This document shows positions 15,010 through 23,300 of a DNA stretch of 36,295 nucleotides, piece after piece. The notes under the pieces were generated by a model. That model did no database searches. It saw only the letters and a program-made list of their open reading frames with translations, and had not been told where the DNA came from. The DNA comes from a virus. The stretch spans positions 1-36,295 of IMG/VR virus record IMGVR_UViG_3300032156_000040; one strand, written 5' to 3'. The stretch's first letter is position 1. Every line of letters starts with the position of its first letter. The position numbers and the translations under genes were made by a program.

Positions 15010-15492
15010 CTATGACCCCAGGAGCGCCTTCTTCGCGGCTTCACTAGCAATGTCTACCAGGATGTCTCTCAGCGGACCCGCTACGGCCTTGGTTGCTTTG
15101 GACAGGAATAGCTTCAGTCTAGTTGCCCCAACAGCCGTCTGCGGAGTATCGGTCATGATCTCTTTCACGCTGCGTTTCAGAGTGTCTCTCTCCTGCTCAC
15201 TGAGGCCATCTTGAAGGTCAATGAGGTCCTGGGCAGCCTGCATTCGAGACTCCGTCCAAGGGAACGCTTTTCCGCAGCTGTGGCAGAAAGCGGGGGCAGG
15301 GGTCATGCCTCCGATAACCACTACGCCTGATTCATAGTCTCCCCGAATCGCCTGACCGCAGGCGGGGCAGGCCGTAATGGTGGGGGCGCCGCATTCCGGG
15401 CAGAACTTGCTTCCGTGCTCTGGGAACCTGTCTACGCGATCCGTGATCATATGACCATTCAAGCAGATCTGGGCCGTATGATAGTACCCCAT
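15010..15492 (-). CDS. DUF2321 zinc-ribbon protein (minus-strand cargo gene)
   Basis: 160 residues on the minus strand. The start at 15492 is fixed by SD GGAGGTG 6 nt upstream; the frame is open well beyond it but that part opposes the methyltransferase gene. The N-terminus GYYHTAQICLNGHMITDR is the DUF2321 signature, followed by zinc-ribbon pairs CPECG and CPACG and a third CHSCG, then a helical C-terminal domain. Function of the family is unknown. It lies between the late regulator and the packaging genes, transcribed against them, which is typical of a moron or accessory gene. Confidence 0.85.
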   Translation of the reverse strand: MGYYHTAQICLNGHMITDRVDRFPEHGSKFCPECGAPTITACPACGQAIRGDYESGVVVIGGMTPAPAFCHSCGKAFPWTESRMQAAQDLIDLQDGLSEQERDTLKRSVKEIMTDTPQTAVGATRLKLFLSKATKAVAGPLRDILVDIASEAAKKALLGS

Positions 15493-15594
15493 GACGGACA
15501 CCTCCAAGGGATTCATCGGCAGAGGGGACATTCCTCGCTGAACGATACGATTCCTTGTCTTCATCCATTCCCACAGAACGAGAGGGGACCCTAT

Positions 15595-16839
15595 ATGCCC
15601 GATGCTGGTCTGATCCGCTGCGCCCACGACGCTCTCGTACCCGTGGACACCCTGAAGGCCAATCCCCGCAACCCCAACAGGCACCCGCCCGAGCAGGTCA
15701 CCCTCCTTGCCAGGATCATCCGGGCCCAGGGGTGGCGGGCCCCGATAACCGTCTCGAACCGGAGCGGCCTGGTGGTCCGCGGCCACTGCCGGCTCCTGGC
15801 CGCGAGGGAACTCGGCCTGGCCGAAGCTCCGGTCGACTTCCAGGACTATGCCACCGAGGAAGAGGAGCTGGCCGACCTGGTCGCCGACAACCGGCTTGCC
15901 GAGCTGGCGGACATGGACGAGGACAGCTTGGCGGCCTTGCTCGAGGAGCTGTCGACCCGGGACATCGACCTCATCCTGACCGGCTATGACGAGGAGTTCG
16001 TGAAGGCTCTTGTCACCCGGACCAGGGCGCTCGAGGCATCCGACGACGAGTTCGACGTCGACGGAGCCCTGGAGGAGGCAAAGGAACGCGGTCTGAGGAC
16101 CGGCCCGGGCGACGTGTGGAGTCTGGGACGGCACCGCCTAGTCTGTGGCGACGCTCGAGATCCTACAGCAGTTGCCCGGCTCATGGATGGGCGGAAAGCG
16201 TGCTGCATGTGGACGGATCCGCCATACGGGGTCAACTACGAGGGCAAGACCGACGACCGTCTCACTCTCGAGAACGACGAGCCGGAGTCCGTCGAGGCGC
16301 TCATCCGGGATGCCTTTGCCGCCTGCGACCAGGTCCTCGAGGAAGGCGCCGCCATCTACGTAGCCCATCCTGCCGGGCCCTTGTCGGAGACCTTCATCCG
16401 GTGCTTCGCCGGCCAAGGTTGGAGGCTTCACCAGACCTTGGTCTGGGTCAAGGATTCGCTCGTGCTGGGTCACTCGGACTATCACTACCGGCATGAGCCC
16501 ACTCTCTTTGGCTACAAGCCGGGGATCGGCCGCAGGGGTCGCGGGGCTGCCGGCTGGTACGGAGACGACGCCCAATCGAGCGTCTTCGAGGTGCCGAGGC
16601 CCAAGGCATCAAGAGAGCACCCCACGATGAAGCCGGTAGAGCTCGTCGCGGCCCATCTTAGGAACAGCTCGCCCATCGGAGGGCTAGTCGCCGACTTCTT
16701 CCTGGGATCCGGCACCACACTCATTGCAGCCGAGCAGCTGCAGAGGATCTGCTACGGCATGGACATCGACCCTGTCTACTGCGATGTCGCCGTGACACGT
16801 TGGGAGAACCTCACAGGAGAACACGCAACAAGACTCTAG
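15595..16839 (+). CDS. ParB-domain fused DNA methyltransferase (N6-adenine/N4-cytosine)
   Basis: 414 residues, ATG 15595 with AGAGGGG 7 nt upstream; longer readings upstream are shadows of the minus-strand gene. Residues 15-140 form a ParB/Srx-like domain (LKANPRNPNRHPPEQV, RGHCRLLAARELG). Residues 170-414 are a beta-class methyltransferase: DPPY at 208-211, then the SAM-binding FLGSGTT at 369-375 (motif IV before motif I), and GMDIDPVYCDVA near the end. This fusion is common beside phage terminase genes. It likely methylates phage DNA, protecting it from restriction or marking it; the target sequence cannot be read from the gene. Confidence 0.92.
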   Translation: MPDAGLIRCAHDALVPVDTLKANPRNPNRHPPEQVTLLARIIRAQGWRAPITVSNRSGLVVRGHCRLLAARELGLAEAPVDFQDYATEEEELADLVADNRLAELADMDEDSLAALLEELSTRDIDLILTGYDEEFVKALVTRTRALEASDDEFDVDGALEEAKERGLRTGPGDVWSLGRHRLVCGDARDPTAVARLMDGRKACCMWTDPPYGVNYEGKTDDRLTLENDEPESVEALIRDAFAACDQVLEEGAAIYVAHPAGPLSETFIRCFAGQGWRLHQTLVWVKDSLVLGHSDYHYRHEPTLFGYKPGIGRRGRGAAGWYGDDAQSSVFEVPRPKASREHPTMKPVELVAAHLRNSSPIGGLVADFFLGSGTTLIAAEQLQRICYGMDIDPVYCDVAVTRWENLTGEHATRL

Positions 16840-16858
16840 CAAGGGACGCAGATACGCG

Positions 16859-17281
16859 ATGGACAGACCGGCTTCTCAACTGCTTTCAGCCCTCCGGGCA
16901 GGCGCACACCTTGAGACCGCCCTAGCCTATGACGGACAGAGTCCCAGCATCTTCGGGCTGTGGCTTCTTCTCGGTGGGCCCCGGATGATGGGGAGATTCG
17001 TGCCATTCGCCAGGGCGCTGAGCCGCGCCGTGACTGAGGCCGAGGTGCGCAACATCGCCCTCATAAGCAAGGCAGCCGAGAAGGACTGGCGGGCGGGAGC
17101 GTGGCTCCTTCAGCACAGGTTCCCCGACAGGTGGGGCGGCAAGACTCCGACTCGCCAACCCGCCGGCGCAACTCTGGCAGCCGGACTCTGCATGAGAAAG
17201 CTCGGTGAGATCAGTGGCCAGAAAGCGCTGGACAGACCTCGACAAAGAGAAAGCCCTGGCCATCTACGCAACCACAGGTAA
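16859..17281 (+). CDS. Small-terminase-like protein or its partner
   Basis: 140 residues as read, ATG 16859 with AAGGGACG upstream. The core FVPFARALSRAVTEAEVRNIALISKAAEKDW followed by WLLQHRFPDRWG (here listed in pieces) is a pattern seen in phage proteins next to terminases, in which a helical segment precedes an RFPxRWG motif. The last ~25 residues overlap the next gene and look like out-of-frame sequence. Either a first small-terminase subunit or a DNA-binding packaging accessory; which of this and the next gene is the true TerS cannot be settled by eye. Confidence 0.6.
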   Translation: MDRPASQLLSALRAGAHLETALAYDGQSPSIFGLWLLLGGPRMMGRFVPFARALSRAVTEAEVRNIALISKAAEKDWRAGAWLLQHRFPDRWGGKTPTRQPAGATLAAGLCMRKLGEISGQKALDRPRQRESPGHLRNHR

Positions 17282-17786
17282 CCTGTCGGAGACATCGCGG
17301 CAGACCGGTGTTCCCATCTCGACGATCCGAGGGTGGCTGGCGGAGAAGCCCACAGAGGAAGTCGCCAAGGCCAGACTTGATGCCAAGCAGCGGTTCATCG
17401 ACGCCGCCTGGGATACCGTTCTCAAGGGCATTCGGGTAGGCGATACGATGATGGGGTTTGTCTTGGAGAACGGGGAGGAGCTCTCGAAGGCCTTCAAGGC
17501 TGTCGCCTCCGCGGACATCGATCCCGAGGAGAAGGCAGACATACTGCGGACCATGGCCTCCCTCAGCAAGATCAGCCTCAAGGACCTCGCCATCTACATC
17601 GGCACCGTATACGACAAGATAGCCCTGGCCACTGGCAAGCCCACCGGCATTAACCGGCTGGAGGGGCAGGTGACGAACACGCATGAGTTCAAAGTCACGC
17701 AGGAGATCGTCACCAGGCACCCCGAGGTCCTCGACCTCATCTTTGCCCGGGATCAGCGACGACCTGTGGAGGATAGGGGCAGCTAA
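17214..17786 (+). CDS. terS: Terminase small subunit (HTH)
   Basis: 190 residues from GTG 17214, preferred to GTG 17205 because GGTGAG lies 5 nt upstream of it. An HTH sits at residues 12-42 (EKALAIYATTGNLSETSRQ, then STIRGWL), the usual DNA-recognition module of TerS. A long helical middle (FKAVASADIDPEEKADILR) suits oligomerisation, and the C-terminus DLIFARDQRR may contact the large subunit. Directly upstream of and overlapping the large terminase. It would bind the packaging start site on concatemeric phage DNA. Confidence 0.75.
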   Translation: MARKRWTDLDKEKALAIYATTGNLSETSRQTGVPISTIRGWLAEKPTEEVAKARLDAKQRFIDAAWDTVLKGIRVGDTMMGFVLENGEELSKAFKAVASADIDPEEKADILRTMASLSKISLKDLAIYIGTVYDKIALATGKPTGINRLEGQVTNTHEFKVTQEIVTRHPEVLDLIFARDQRRPVEDRGS

Positions 17787-19161
17787 GGCTCACCCCCTCG
17801 GATGGGGCAGTTTCGTCGACCCGACGTACCGGCGACCCCCGCACATCCTGCTCCTGGGCGAATACCTGGCCAAGGTCGAGCGAGGAGAGATCCTCCGGCT
17901 CATCGTCGAGATGCCGCCCAGGCACGGCAAGTCGGAGACCACCACGATCAAGTTCCCCGCCTACTACCTGGGGAAGCACCCGGACAGGCGGGTCATCATA
18001 GCCTCCCACACCGCGAACCTTGCGGCCAGGTTCTCGATGCGGGCCCGAAACGACTTCGACCAGTACGCGCCCGAGGTGTTCGGCCTCCGGGTCAACCCCG
18101 AGGTCGCGGCGATGTACCGGTGGGACGTCCTGGACCCCAATGCCCCGCCCGGGCAGCCTCCGGGAGGCATGGTCGCAGCCGGCATCGGGGGCCCGATCAC
18201 CGGTCAGGGAGCACACTTGGCCGTCATAGACGACCCGGTCAAGGACGCCGAGGCGGCCAACAGCAAGCTCCAGCGCGACGCCATCTGGGACTGGTACCGG
18301 TTCGTCCTTCGCACGAGGCTCTTCCCGGGGGCCGCGGTGATCCTGGTGCTTACCAGGTGGCACGAAGACGACCTGGCGGGGCGGCTTCTCAAGCAGGCGG
18401 CGGAAGACCCGTTGGCGGACCAGTGGACGATCGTGAGGCTGCCGGCGATCGCGGAAGAGGGAGACCCTCTCGGACGCGAGATAGGCAAAGCCCTGTGGGG
18501 CGAGCAGTACGACGTGAGGGCACTCGCGGCAGTCAAAGCGAGCGTGGGGAGCTACGTCTGGGCCGCGCTCTATCAGCAGAGGCCGGCTCCGCCCGAAGGC
18601 AACATCCTCAAACGCGAGTGGTGGAAGTTCTACCGCCAGGCCCCGGAGGCCTTCGACGAGATCATCCAGTCCTGGGACTGCGCCTTCAAAGACCACAAGG
18701 ACGACGACTACGTCGTGGGGCAGGTGTGGGGCCGGAAGAAGGCCGACAAGTATCTCCTGGACCAGGTGCGGGGGCGGATGAGTTTCACCGCCACCTTGAC
18801 CGCCATCCGCACGTTGAGCGCGAAGTGGCCCCGGGCAAGGGCCAAACTCGTGGAAGACAAGGCCAACGGCACTGCCGTCATGGACACGCTCAAGCACGAG
18901 ATACCCGGCCTGATCGCCGTGGAGCCGGAGGGCGGGAAGGAAGTCAGGGCCCAAGCGGTGAGCCCGGACATCGAGGCGGGCAACGTGTACCTCCCGGATC
19001 CGTCAACAGCCCCGTGGATCCACGACTTTCTCGAGGAGTGCACGGCGTTCCCCAAGGCCCCCAACGACGACCAGGTCGACGCGATGACCCAGGCCCTGTT
19101 GAGACTCGGATCTTCCGGTTGGCAGGCCCGCGCCCTCGGCAAGAAGCCGGCAGGATGGTGA
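17683..19161 (+). CDS. terL: Terminase large subunit
   Basis: 492 residues from ATG 17683 (AGGTGA 9 nt upstream), overlapping terS by 104 bp; the first ~20 residues are Ser/Arg-rich, so TTG 17743 is a possible shorter start. ATPase: Walker A PPRHGKSE (79-86), Walker B LAVIDDP (179-185). RNase H-like nuclease: SWDCAFKD with Asp332, the DDD at 340-342, and NDDQVDA near 461. These are the motor and cutting centres that package DNA into procapsids. Normal length for the family, all key residues present. The stop is 4 nt before the portal ATG. Confidence 0.95.
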   Translation: MSSKSRRRSSPGTPRSSTSSLPGISDDLWRIGAAKAHPLGWGSFVDPTYRRPPHILLLGEYLAKVERGEILRLIVEMPPRHGKSETTTIKFPAYYLGKHPDRRVIIASHTANLAARFSMRARNDFDQYAPEVFGLRVNPEVAAMYRWDVLDPNAPPGQPPGGMVAAGIGGPITGQGAHLAVIDDPVKDAEAANSKLQRDAIWDWYRFVLRTRLFPGAAVILVLTRWHEDDLAGRLLKQAAEDPLADQWTIVRLPAIAEEGDPLGREIGKALWGEQYDVRALAAVKASVGSYVWAALYQQRPAPPEGNILKREWWKFYRQAPEAFDEIIQSWDCAFKDHKDDDYVVGQVWGRKKADKYLLDQVRGRMSFTATLTAIRTLSAKWPRARAKLVEDKANGTAVMDTLKHEIPGLIAVEPEGGKEVRAQAVSPDIEAGNVYLPDPSTAPWIHDFLEECTAFPKAPNDDQVDAMTQALLRLGSSGWQARALGKKPAGW

Positions 19162-19165
19162 GAAC

Positions 19166-20620
19166 ATGGCGGAAGAGAAATGGGAAACCTGGCCTCCGGA
19201 GGGCCACGAGAAGCGCCTCGAGAGCTACGCCAGGTTCCGGCTGCTCTTCATGGGACGTCACGACGACGTCTACGCCCGGGTCCAGCAGTGGCTCGAGCGC
19301 GAGGTCGACAAGACCCTCATCTACATCGTCTGCAACTTCGCCGCTCTCATCTCGAAGATCTGCGCCGACCTCCTGTTCGGCGAACAGATCAGGGTCGTAG
19401 CCGGCGACGAGGGTAGTGCGGAACAACTGGGCATTGATGCGATCGTGACCGGAAACAACCTCCACACCAGGGCCTACGAGATGGCTCTCTCCAGTTCGTG
19501 GCGAGGGGATGCGGTGCTGAAGGCGCGGTTCGGGAAGCCCGCGGCGTGGGAAAGGGAACGAGTCATCCTGGAGTCGGTGCCGGCGTCGTGCTTCTTCCCG
19601 CACCTGAACGGCGACAACGTGCAGGAGATGACGGGCACGACCCTGGCATGGGTAAAGGAGTCCGGCGGGAAGAAGTACCTCCGCAAGGAGGTCCACGAGC
19701 CGGGCGTCATCCGCAACGAACTCTGGCTCCTGGACGGCAGCCGACTCAAGGAGCAGGTGCCCCTCAAGACCCTCGACGAGTACGCCGATCTGCCCGAGGG
19801 TCAGGACACCGGGTACCAGGGCCTACTGGTAGAGCACGTTCCCAACTGGCGTCTCGACGACATGTTCTGGGGCATCTCCGACTATCAGGACCTGGAGAGC
19901 CTCTTCGACGAACTCAACAACCGGGTGAGCCGGATCTCCCGGATCCTCGACAAGCACAGCGACCCCAAGTTGATCGTCCCGCCCGGGCTCATGAAGTACG
20001 ACCCGGGCCTTAAGCGCTGGTATGTCGAGAAGGAGGACCTGCAGGTTGTCGAGGTCGACCAGGTCGAGGTCGGGGACCTTCCCAGGTATCTGGTATGGGA
20101 CGCCCAGCTTGAGGCCGCGTTCAAGCAGATAGACAAGCTGCTGGAACTCCTCATGATGACTTCGGAGGTCTCGCCCGCGGCTTTCGGCCTGGACAAGAAC
20201 GGAGTGGCGGAGAGCGGTAGGGCCCTCAGGTTCCGGCTTCTCCGGACCCTTGCCAAGGTGAACCGCAAGAAGCTCTACTTTGACCAGGGCCTCAAGCGCA
20301 TCCTGTACGCTGCTCAGGTCTTGGACGCGACTCACGGCAAGGGCGGTTACGAGCCGAAGGTTCCGCGCATCGAGTGGGCGGACGGTCTGCCGGCAGACGA
20401 CCTTGAACAGTCGCAGGTGGAGCAGGCCAGGCTCGCCGCGGGCAACACGAGCCTTGAAAGCAGCGTGCGGAGGTTGGACGGCCTCGACGGCAAGGCGCTG
20501 CAGGAGGAATTGGAGCGGATCAAGGGTGACCGGCCGCAGGTATCTTCTCCCGACGGCGCAACCAGGCCAAAGGTGACGCTGCCCAACGCGACCACGCCGG
20601 CGACAGGTGAGCCGCGGTGA
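19166..20620 (+). CDS. Portal protein (SPP1 gp6-like)
   Basis: 484 residues, ATG 19166 behind GGTGAG. The N-terminal part (FRLLFMGRHDDVYARVQQW; VCNFAALISKICADLLFGE), then a beta-rich wing and a long helix with ELLMMTSEVSPAAFGLDKNG and ESGRALRFRLLRTL, fit the SPP1-type portal family (Phage_prot_Gp6). It forms the dodecameric channel at the capsid vertex that docks terminase and later the connector proteins. It is slightly overlapped by the minor capsid gene (GTGA at 20617). Confidence 0.9.
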   Translation: MAEEKWETWPPEGHEKRLESYARFRLLFMGRHDDVYARVQQWLEREVDKTLIYIVCNFAALISKICADLLFGEQIRVVAGDEGSAEQLGIDAIVTGNNLHTRAYEMALSSSWRGDAVLKARFGKPAAWERERVILESVPASCFFPHLNGDNVQEMTGTTLAWVKESGGKKYLRKEVHEPGVIRNELWLLDGSRLKEQVPLKTLDEYADLPEGQDTGYQGLLVEHVPNWRLDDMFWGISDYQDLESLFDELNNRVSRISRILDKHSDPKLIVPPGLMKYDPGLKRWYVEKEDLQVVEVDQVEVGDLPRYLVWDAQLEAAFKQIDKLLELLMMTSEVSPAAFGLDKNGVAESGRALRFRLLRTLAKVNRKKLYFDQGLKRILYAAQVLDATHGKGGYEPKVPRIEWADGLPADDLEQSQVEQARLAAGNTSLESSVRRLDGLDGKALQEELERIKGDRPQVSSPDGATRPKVTLPNATTPATGEPR

Positions 20621-22056
20621 GCCGGAACCCCAGCGACCTGGTCAGGCTGAGCGAGGCGGAGGCCCAGAGGCTCGCCAAGCTGTACATGGAGGCGGAGCTG
20701 GAGATTCTCCGCGACGTCGACCGGGCTATGGCCCGCGGCAACGACCTCAGGTATCTCCGCGGCATGCTCGACAACGTGCAGGCCATCCTCGAGGACCTCC
20801 TCACCGGCAACAGGCAGTGGTGCGAGCAGGCGATTCCTCGGATCTACATCGAGGGCGCCAAGTTCGCCGACGAGCTGGCAGGCAAGGCAGTGGCAGGCTT
20901 CGGCGCTATCCACCAGCAGGCCGTGAAGGTCCTGGCGGACAACACGTTCGACAGGCTGGACAGCGTGCGGCAGGTCATAGGCCGGCGCGTGGAGGACGTC
21001 TACCGCCGGTACGCCCTGGAGGCGACGAGGCAGAGCATCATCGGGTACAAGACCTGGCAGCAGGTGTCCAGGGAGTTCCGGGACAACTTGCGGGCCGAGG
21101 GGATAACCGGTTTTACCGATGCGGCCGGCCGCAAGTGGAACATGAAGACCTACGCCGACACGGTAGCCAGAACGACGACCATGGAGGCGCATCTCATCGG
21201 TACCGCGAACCGGCTCCTCGAACATGGGCATGACCTGGTCAAGGTGAGCACCCACGCGGGCGCTTGCGAGCTGTGCCAACCTTGGCAGGGGAAGATCCTG
21301 AGCCTGACGGGCGCCACGCCCGGATACCCGACGCTGGAGGATGCCAGGGGCACCGGGCTCTTCCACCCAAGGTGTCGGCATGCCTACGGTCTGTACATCG
21401 ACCTCGATGCGGAGATTGAGGAGCTAGAGCGCGATCTCGGCGAGAAGAGCCTCGAGGGCGAGAGGGGGAAGGGAGGACCAACATCTCAAAGGAGTTCTGT
21501 GAACATCCCCGCTAAGAGTATCCCTGACGCAGCGAAGTCCGGCATCCGCCAGGCCATGTCCGATGCCCTGGCGCACGGATTCAAGACACAGACCGAGTGC
21601 CTGTTGACGCTGGATGCGGCAACGGGCGAGGCAGTATATAATCAGGTCAACGGGGTGGCTGACCATGTTCAGTTCCCTGAAGAGCTAGTCGACCTACTCA
21701 ACAAGGCATCTGTCCGCAGCATAGTGCTCATTCACAACCACCCCAGCAGCGCGGCGTTTTCCGATGCCGACATCGGCCTGCTCGGCGAGTACGGCTCGAT
21801 CCAGGGGTTGTTCGTCACAGGGCACGACGGCACGCATCACTTCATCGGTAAGACGGATAGCACTCGGGCTCTGGAGAGAGACTCACTCACGCTGGACTAC
21901 CAGAAATACCTGACCAAGTACTTCAAGCACTATAAGGACCTGGTGGTTGGCGGGAAGATGAAGCCGGAGGACGCTTGGAAGGAGCATACGCACCGGATGA
22001 TGCAGGACATAGCCCAGGCCAACAGGCTCGAGTATGCGAGGTGGTCTCAGCCATGA
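20617..22056 (+). CDS. Minor capsid protein (Phage_min_cap2/SPP1 gp7-like) fused to JAMM domain
   Basis: 479 residues, GTG 20617 overlapping the portal stop, with AGGTGAG 5 nt upstream. Residues 1-275 are a Phage_min_cap2-like minor head protein: TYADTVARTTTMEAH, CELCQPWQGK and FHPRCRH. Residues about 295-410 form a JAB/JAMM-like domain: Glu327 (TQTECLL) and HNHPSSAAFSDAD at 373-385, one residue shorter between HxH and S than the classical spacing, as in some toxin-type JAMM domains. The capsid part connects DNA and portal; the tail domain could be a protease delivered with DNA or used in head maturation. An SD (21488-21494) precedes an in-frame GTG at 21499. Confidence 0.88.
   Translation: MSRNPSDLVRLSEAEAQRLAKLYMEAELEILRDVDRAMARGNDLRYLRGMLDNVQAILEDLLTGNRQWCEQAIPRIYIEGAKFADELAGKAVAGFGAIHQQAVKVLADNTFDRLDSVRQVIGRRVEDVYRRYALEATRQSIIGYKTWQQVSREFRDNLRAEGITGFTDAAGRKWNMKTYADTVARTTTMEAHLIGTANRLLEHGHDLVKVSTHAGACELCQPWQGKILSLTGATPGYPTLEDARGTGLFHPRCRHAYGLYIDLDAEIEELERDLGEKSLEGERGKGGPTSQRSSVNIPAKSIPDAAKSGIRQAMSDALAHGFKTQTECLLTLDAATGEAVYNQVNGVADHVQFPEELVDLLNKASVRSIVLIHNHPSSAAFSDADIGLLGEYGSIQGLFVTGHDGTHHFIGKTDSTRALERDSLTLDYQKYLTKYFKHYKDLVVGGKMKPEDAWKEHTHRMMQDIAQANRLEYARWSQP
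21499..22056 (+). CDS. Possible separately translated JAMM protein (internal start)
   Basis: AAAGGAG at 21488-21494 stands 4 nt upstream of GTG 21499, in frame with the minor capsid gene. Initiation there would give a 185-residue protein consisting only of the JAMM-like domain with its Glu, HNHP and SxxD residues. This may be a true second product, or a relic of two fused genes. Evidence is limited to the SD and the domain border coinciding. Confidence 0.4.
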   Translation: MNIPAKSIPDAAKSGIRQAMSDALAHGFKTQTECLLTLDAATGEAVYNQVNGVADHVQFPEELVDLLNKASVRSIVLIHNHPSSAAFSDADIGLLGEYGSIQGLFVTGHDGTHHFIGKTDSTRALERDSLTLDYQKYLTKYFKHYKDLVVGGKMKPEDAWKEHTHRMMQDIAQANRLEYARWSQP

Positions 22057-22238
22057 CGAGAAACGTGCATGGCCTCGACTTGGTAGGATTTCGGCCTGAC
22101 TATAGCAAGTCGGCGGAGGAAAACCTCAAGGCTTACCGCGAGGCGTACCGCAGAGTCTACGGCGAGTATCCCCCTACCCCGAACCAAGGTGGCGGGGAGG
22201 GCGGGAAAGTGATTCCCCTTCCACCGCGACCCCGATGA
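22053..22238 (+). CDS. Small phage protein of unknown function
   Basis: 61 residues, ATG 22053 overlapping the previous stop (ATGA), with GAGGTGGTC 7-8 nt upstream. It begins MTRNVHGLDLVGFRPDYSKS, contains a Tyr-rich helix (YREAYRRVYGEYP) and ends in Pro/Arg (PLPPRPR). No family recognised. Its 3' end overlaps the tail of the minus-strand gene by 65 bp. Confidence 0.5.
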   Translation: MTRNVHGLDLVGFRPDYSKSAEENLKAYREAYRRVYGEYPPTPNQGGGEGGKVIPLPPRPR

Positions 22239-22524
22239 TCTTCGGGTCGTTGAACACGATAGGGATCATCCGTTTCGAGTAGCACAACTGCCGATTCTCC
22301 TCATCCCAGAGTAGATGCCCCGAGATGAGTCTCCGGGGCCTTTTGTTTGGGATGACATACAGGGAGTGCTCGCGCAGGAACAAGCGGGTGTGCTCACGGC
22401 CCAGCCGGATCAGCGTAGGTTTCATCCCCTGCCGCCGGCACAGCCAAAGCCTCGTGTTTATCCCGACCGTCACCGATAGGCGGTCATTATGGATGGTCCA
22501 GTCCGGATCGAGGTAGGCGTCCAT
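22174..22524 (-). CDS. Minus-strand hypothetical protein
   Basis: 116 residues, ATG at 22522-22524 with AGGGGTG 4 nt upstream on the minus strand. Third codon positions are clearly GC-biased along this frame, supporting real coding. Segments VTVGINTRLWLC, GMKPTLIRLGREH and IPIVFNDPKIIGVAVEG suggest a small mixed alpha/beta protein; I do not know the family. The last residues overlap the plus-strand gene and may be non-functional. The gene is transcribed against the late operon, between two plus-strand terminator hairpins, so it looks like an inserted cargo gene. Confidence 0.6.
   Translation of the reverse strand: MDAYLDPDWTIHNDRLSVTVGINTRLWLCRRQGMKPTLIRLGREHTRLFLREHSLYVIPNKRPRRLISGHLLWDEENRQLCYSKRMIPIVFNDPKIIGVAVEGESLSRPPRHLGSG
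22317..22348 (+). terminator. Intrinsic terminator (plus strand)
   Basis: GCCCCGAGA (22317-22325) pairs with TCTCCGGGGC (22330-22339) with one bulged base and a TGAG loop, followed by C then TTTTGTTT. Canonical plus-strand terminator after the head operon, although it sits inside the coding region of the minus-strand gene. Confidence 0.7.
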
Positions 22525-22529
22525 AGGTC

Positions 22530-22562
22530 ACCCCTGGGAGACTTCGCCAGGGGTATTTTGTT
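22530..22562 (+). terminator. Second intrinsic terminator (plus strand)
   Basis: ACCCCTGG (22530-22537) pairs perfectly with CCAGGGGT (22547-22554), 9-nt loop, followed by ATTTTGTT. It lies 45 bp before the scaffold gene and covers the ribosome-binding region of the minus-strand gene, so its stem could also influence that gene's translation. Confidence 0.65.
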
Positions 22563-22606
22563 CCCTTCATATTGATGGGCCGGGAGCCCGAAGGAGGAGG
22601 AGCCAG

Positions 22607-23281
22607 GTGCTCGACAGAGTGCTGGAAGGACTGATTGATCTGCAGTTGTTTGGTGAGGGTGAGAACCCTAATCCGAACCCCAATCCCGCCGGTGGAGGAA
22701 GCGGCAGTGGCGGAAACAACAACCCCAACCTGCCTCCCTCGCCGGCAGCCGGCAAGACCTTCACCGAAGAGTACGTCGGGGCCCTGCGGAACGAGTCTGC
22801 GGGGTACCGGACGCAGCTCCGGGCCGCGGAGAAGGCCGTTCGAGACTTCCTGGGCCTGAAGTCCGAGGACAAGCTCGACGACGTGAGCCAGGCGCTCACC
22901 GCCCATAGGACGGCTTCCCAACAGGCCCTCGAGAAGGCCACGATCGGCGCGAAGCAGTTCCTCGTCAGGGCCGAGGTCAAGGTGCTCGCCAAAGACCTCG
23001 GGATCGTTGATTCCGACGCGGCGATGTTGCTGGCCGACCTGTCCAAAGTCCAGGTGGCCGACGACGGGAAGGTGACCGGGGTGAAAGAGGCGCTTGAGGC
23101 GCTCGTGAAAGCCAAGCCGTACCTCGCAGGCAAGCCCGGCAACACGCAGGTCGGCTCCGGCAGTAATCCCGGTCCCGGCGAACCGGCTGACCCGGTGGCT
23201 GCGGCCAGGAAGCTGGCGGAGGAGCGGAACAAGAAACCGGCGCCCCAGGGCGGGTTCGACCCCTGGGCTAAGCAGCAGTAA
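22607..23281 (+). CDS. Capsid scaffolding protein (GP20-like)
   Basis: 224 residues, GTG 22607 with AAGGAGGAGG (22591-22600) 6 nt upstream. After a disordered Asn/Pro/Gly region (22-48) comes a coiled-coil domain (FTEEYVGALRNESAGYRTQL, GLKSEDKLDDVSQALTAH), a helix-rich section and a Gly/Pro-rich C-terminus ending DPWAKQQ. Composition, size and position just before the capsid genes fit the phage minor structural GP20/scaffold family, which guides coat assembly and is later removed. A protease gene is not obvious nearby, unless a JAMM domain serves. Confidence 0.8.
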   Translation: MLDRVLEGLIDLQLFGEGENPNPNPNPAGGGSGSGGNNNPNLPPSPAAGKTFTEEYVGALRNESAGYRTQLRAAEKAVRDFLGLKSEDKLDDVSQALTAHRTASQQALEKATIGAKQFLVRAEVKVLAKDLGIVDSDAAMLLADLSKVQVADDGKVTGVKEALEALVKAKPYLAGKPGNTQVGSGSNPGPGEPADPVAAARKLAEERNKKPAPQGGFDPWAKQQ

Positions 23282-23300
23282 CTAAGGAGAGTGAGAAGAA

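Noticed and set aside
17737-18954. 405-codon minus-strand and 532-codon plus-strand (17802-19400) open frames over terL
   Set aside because: Both are shadows of the large terminase, which carries all catalytic motifs in its own frame.
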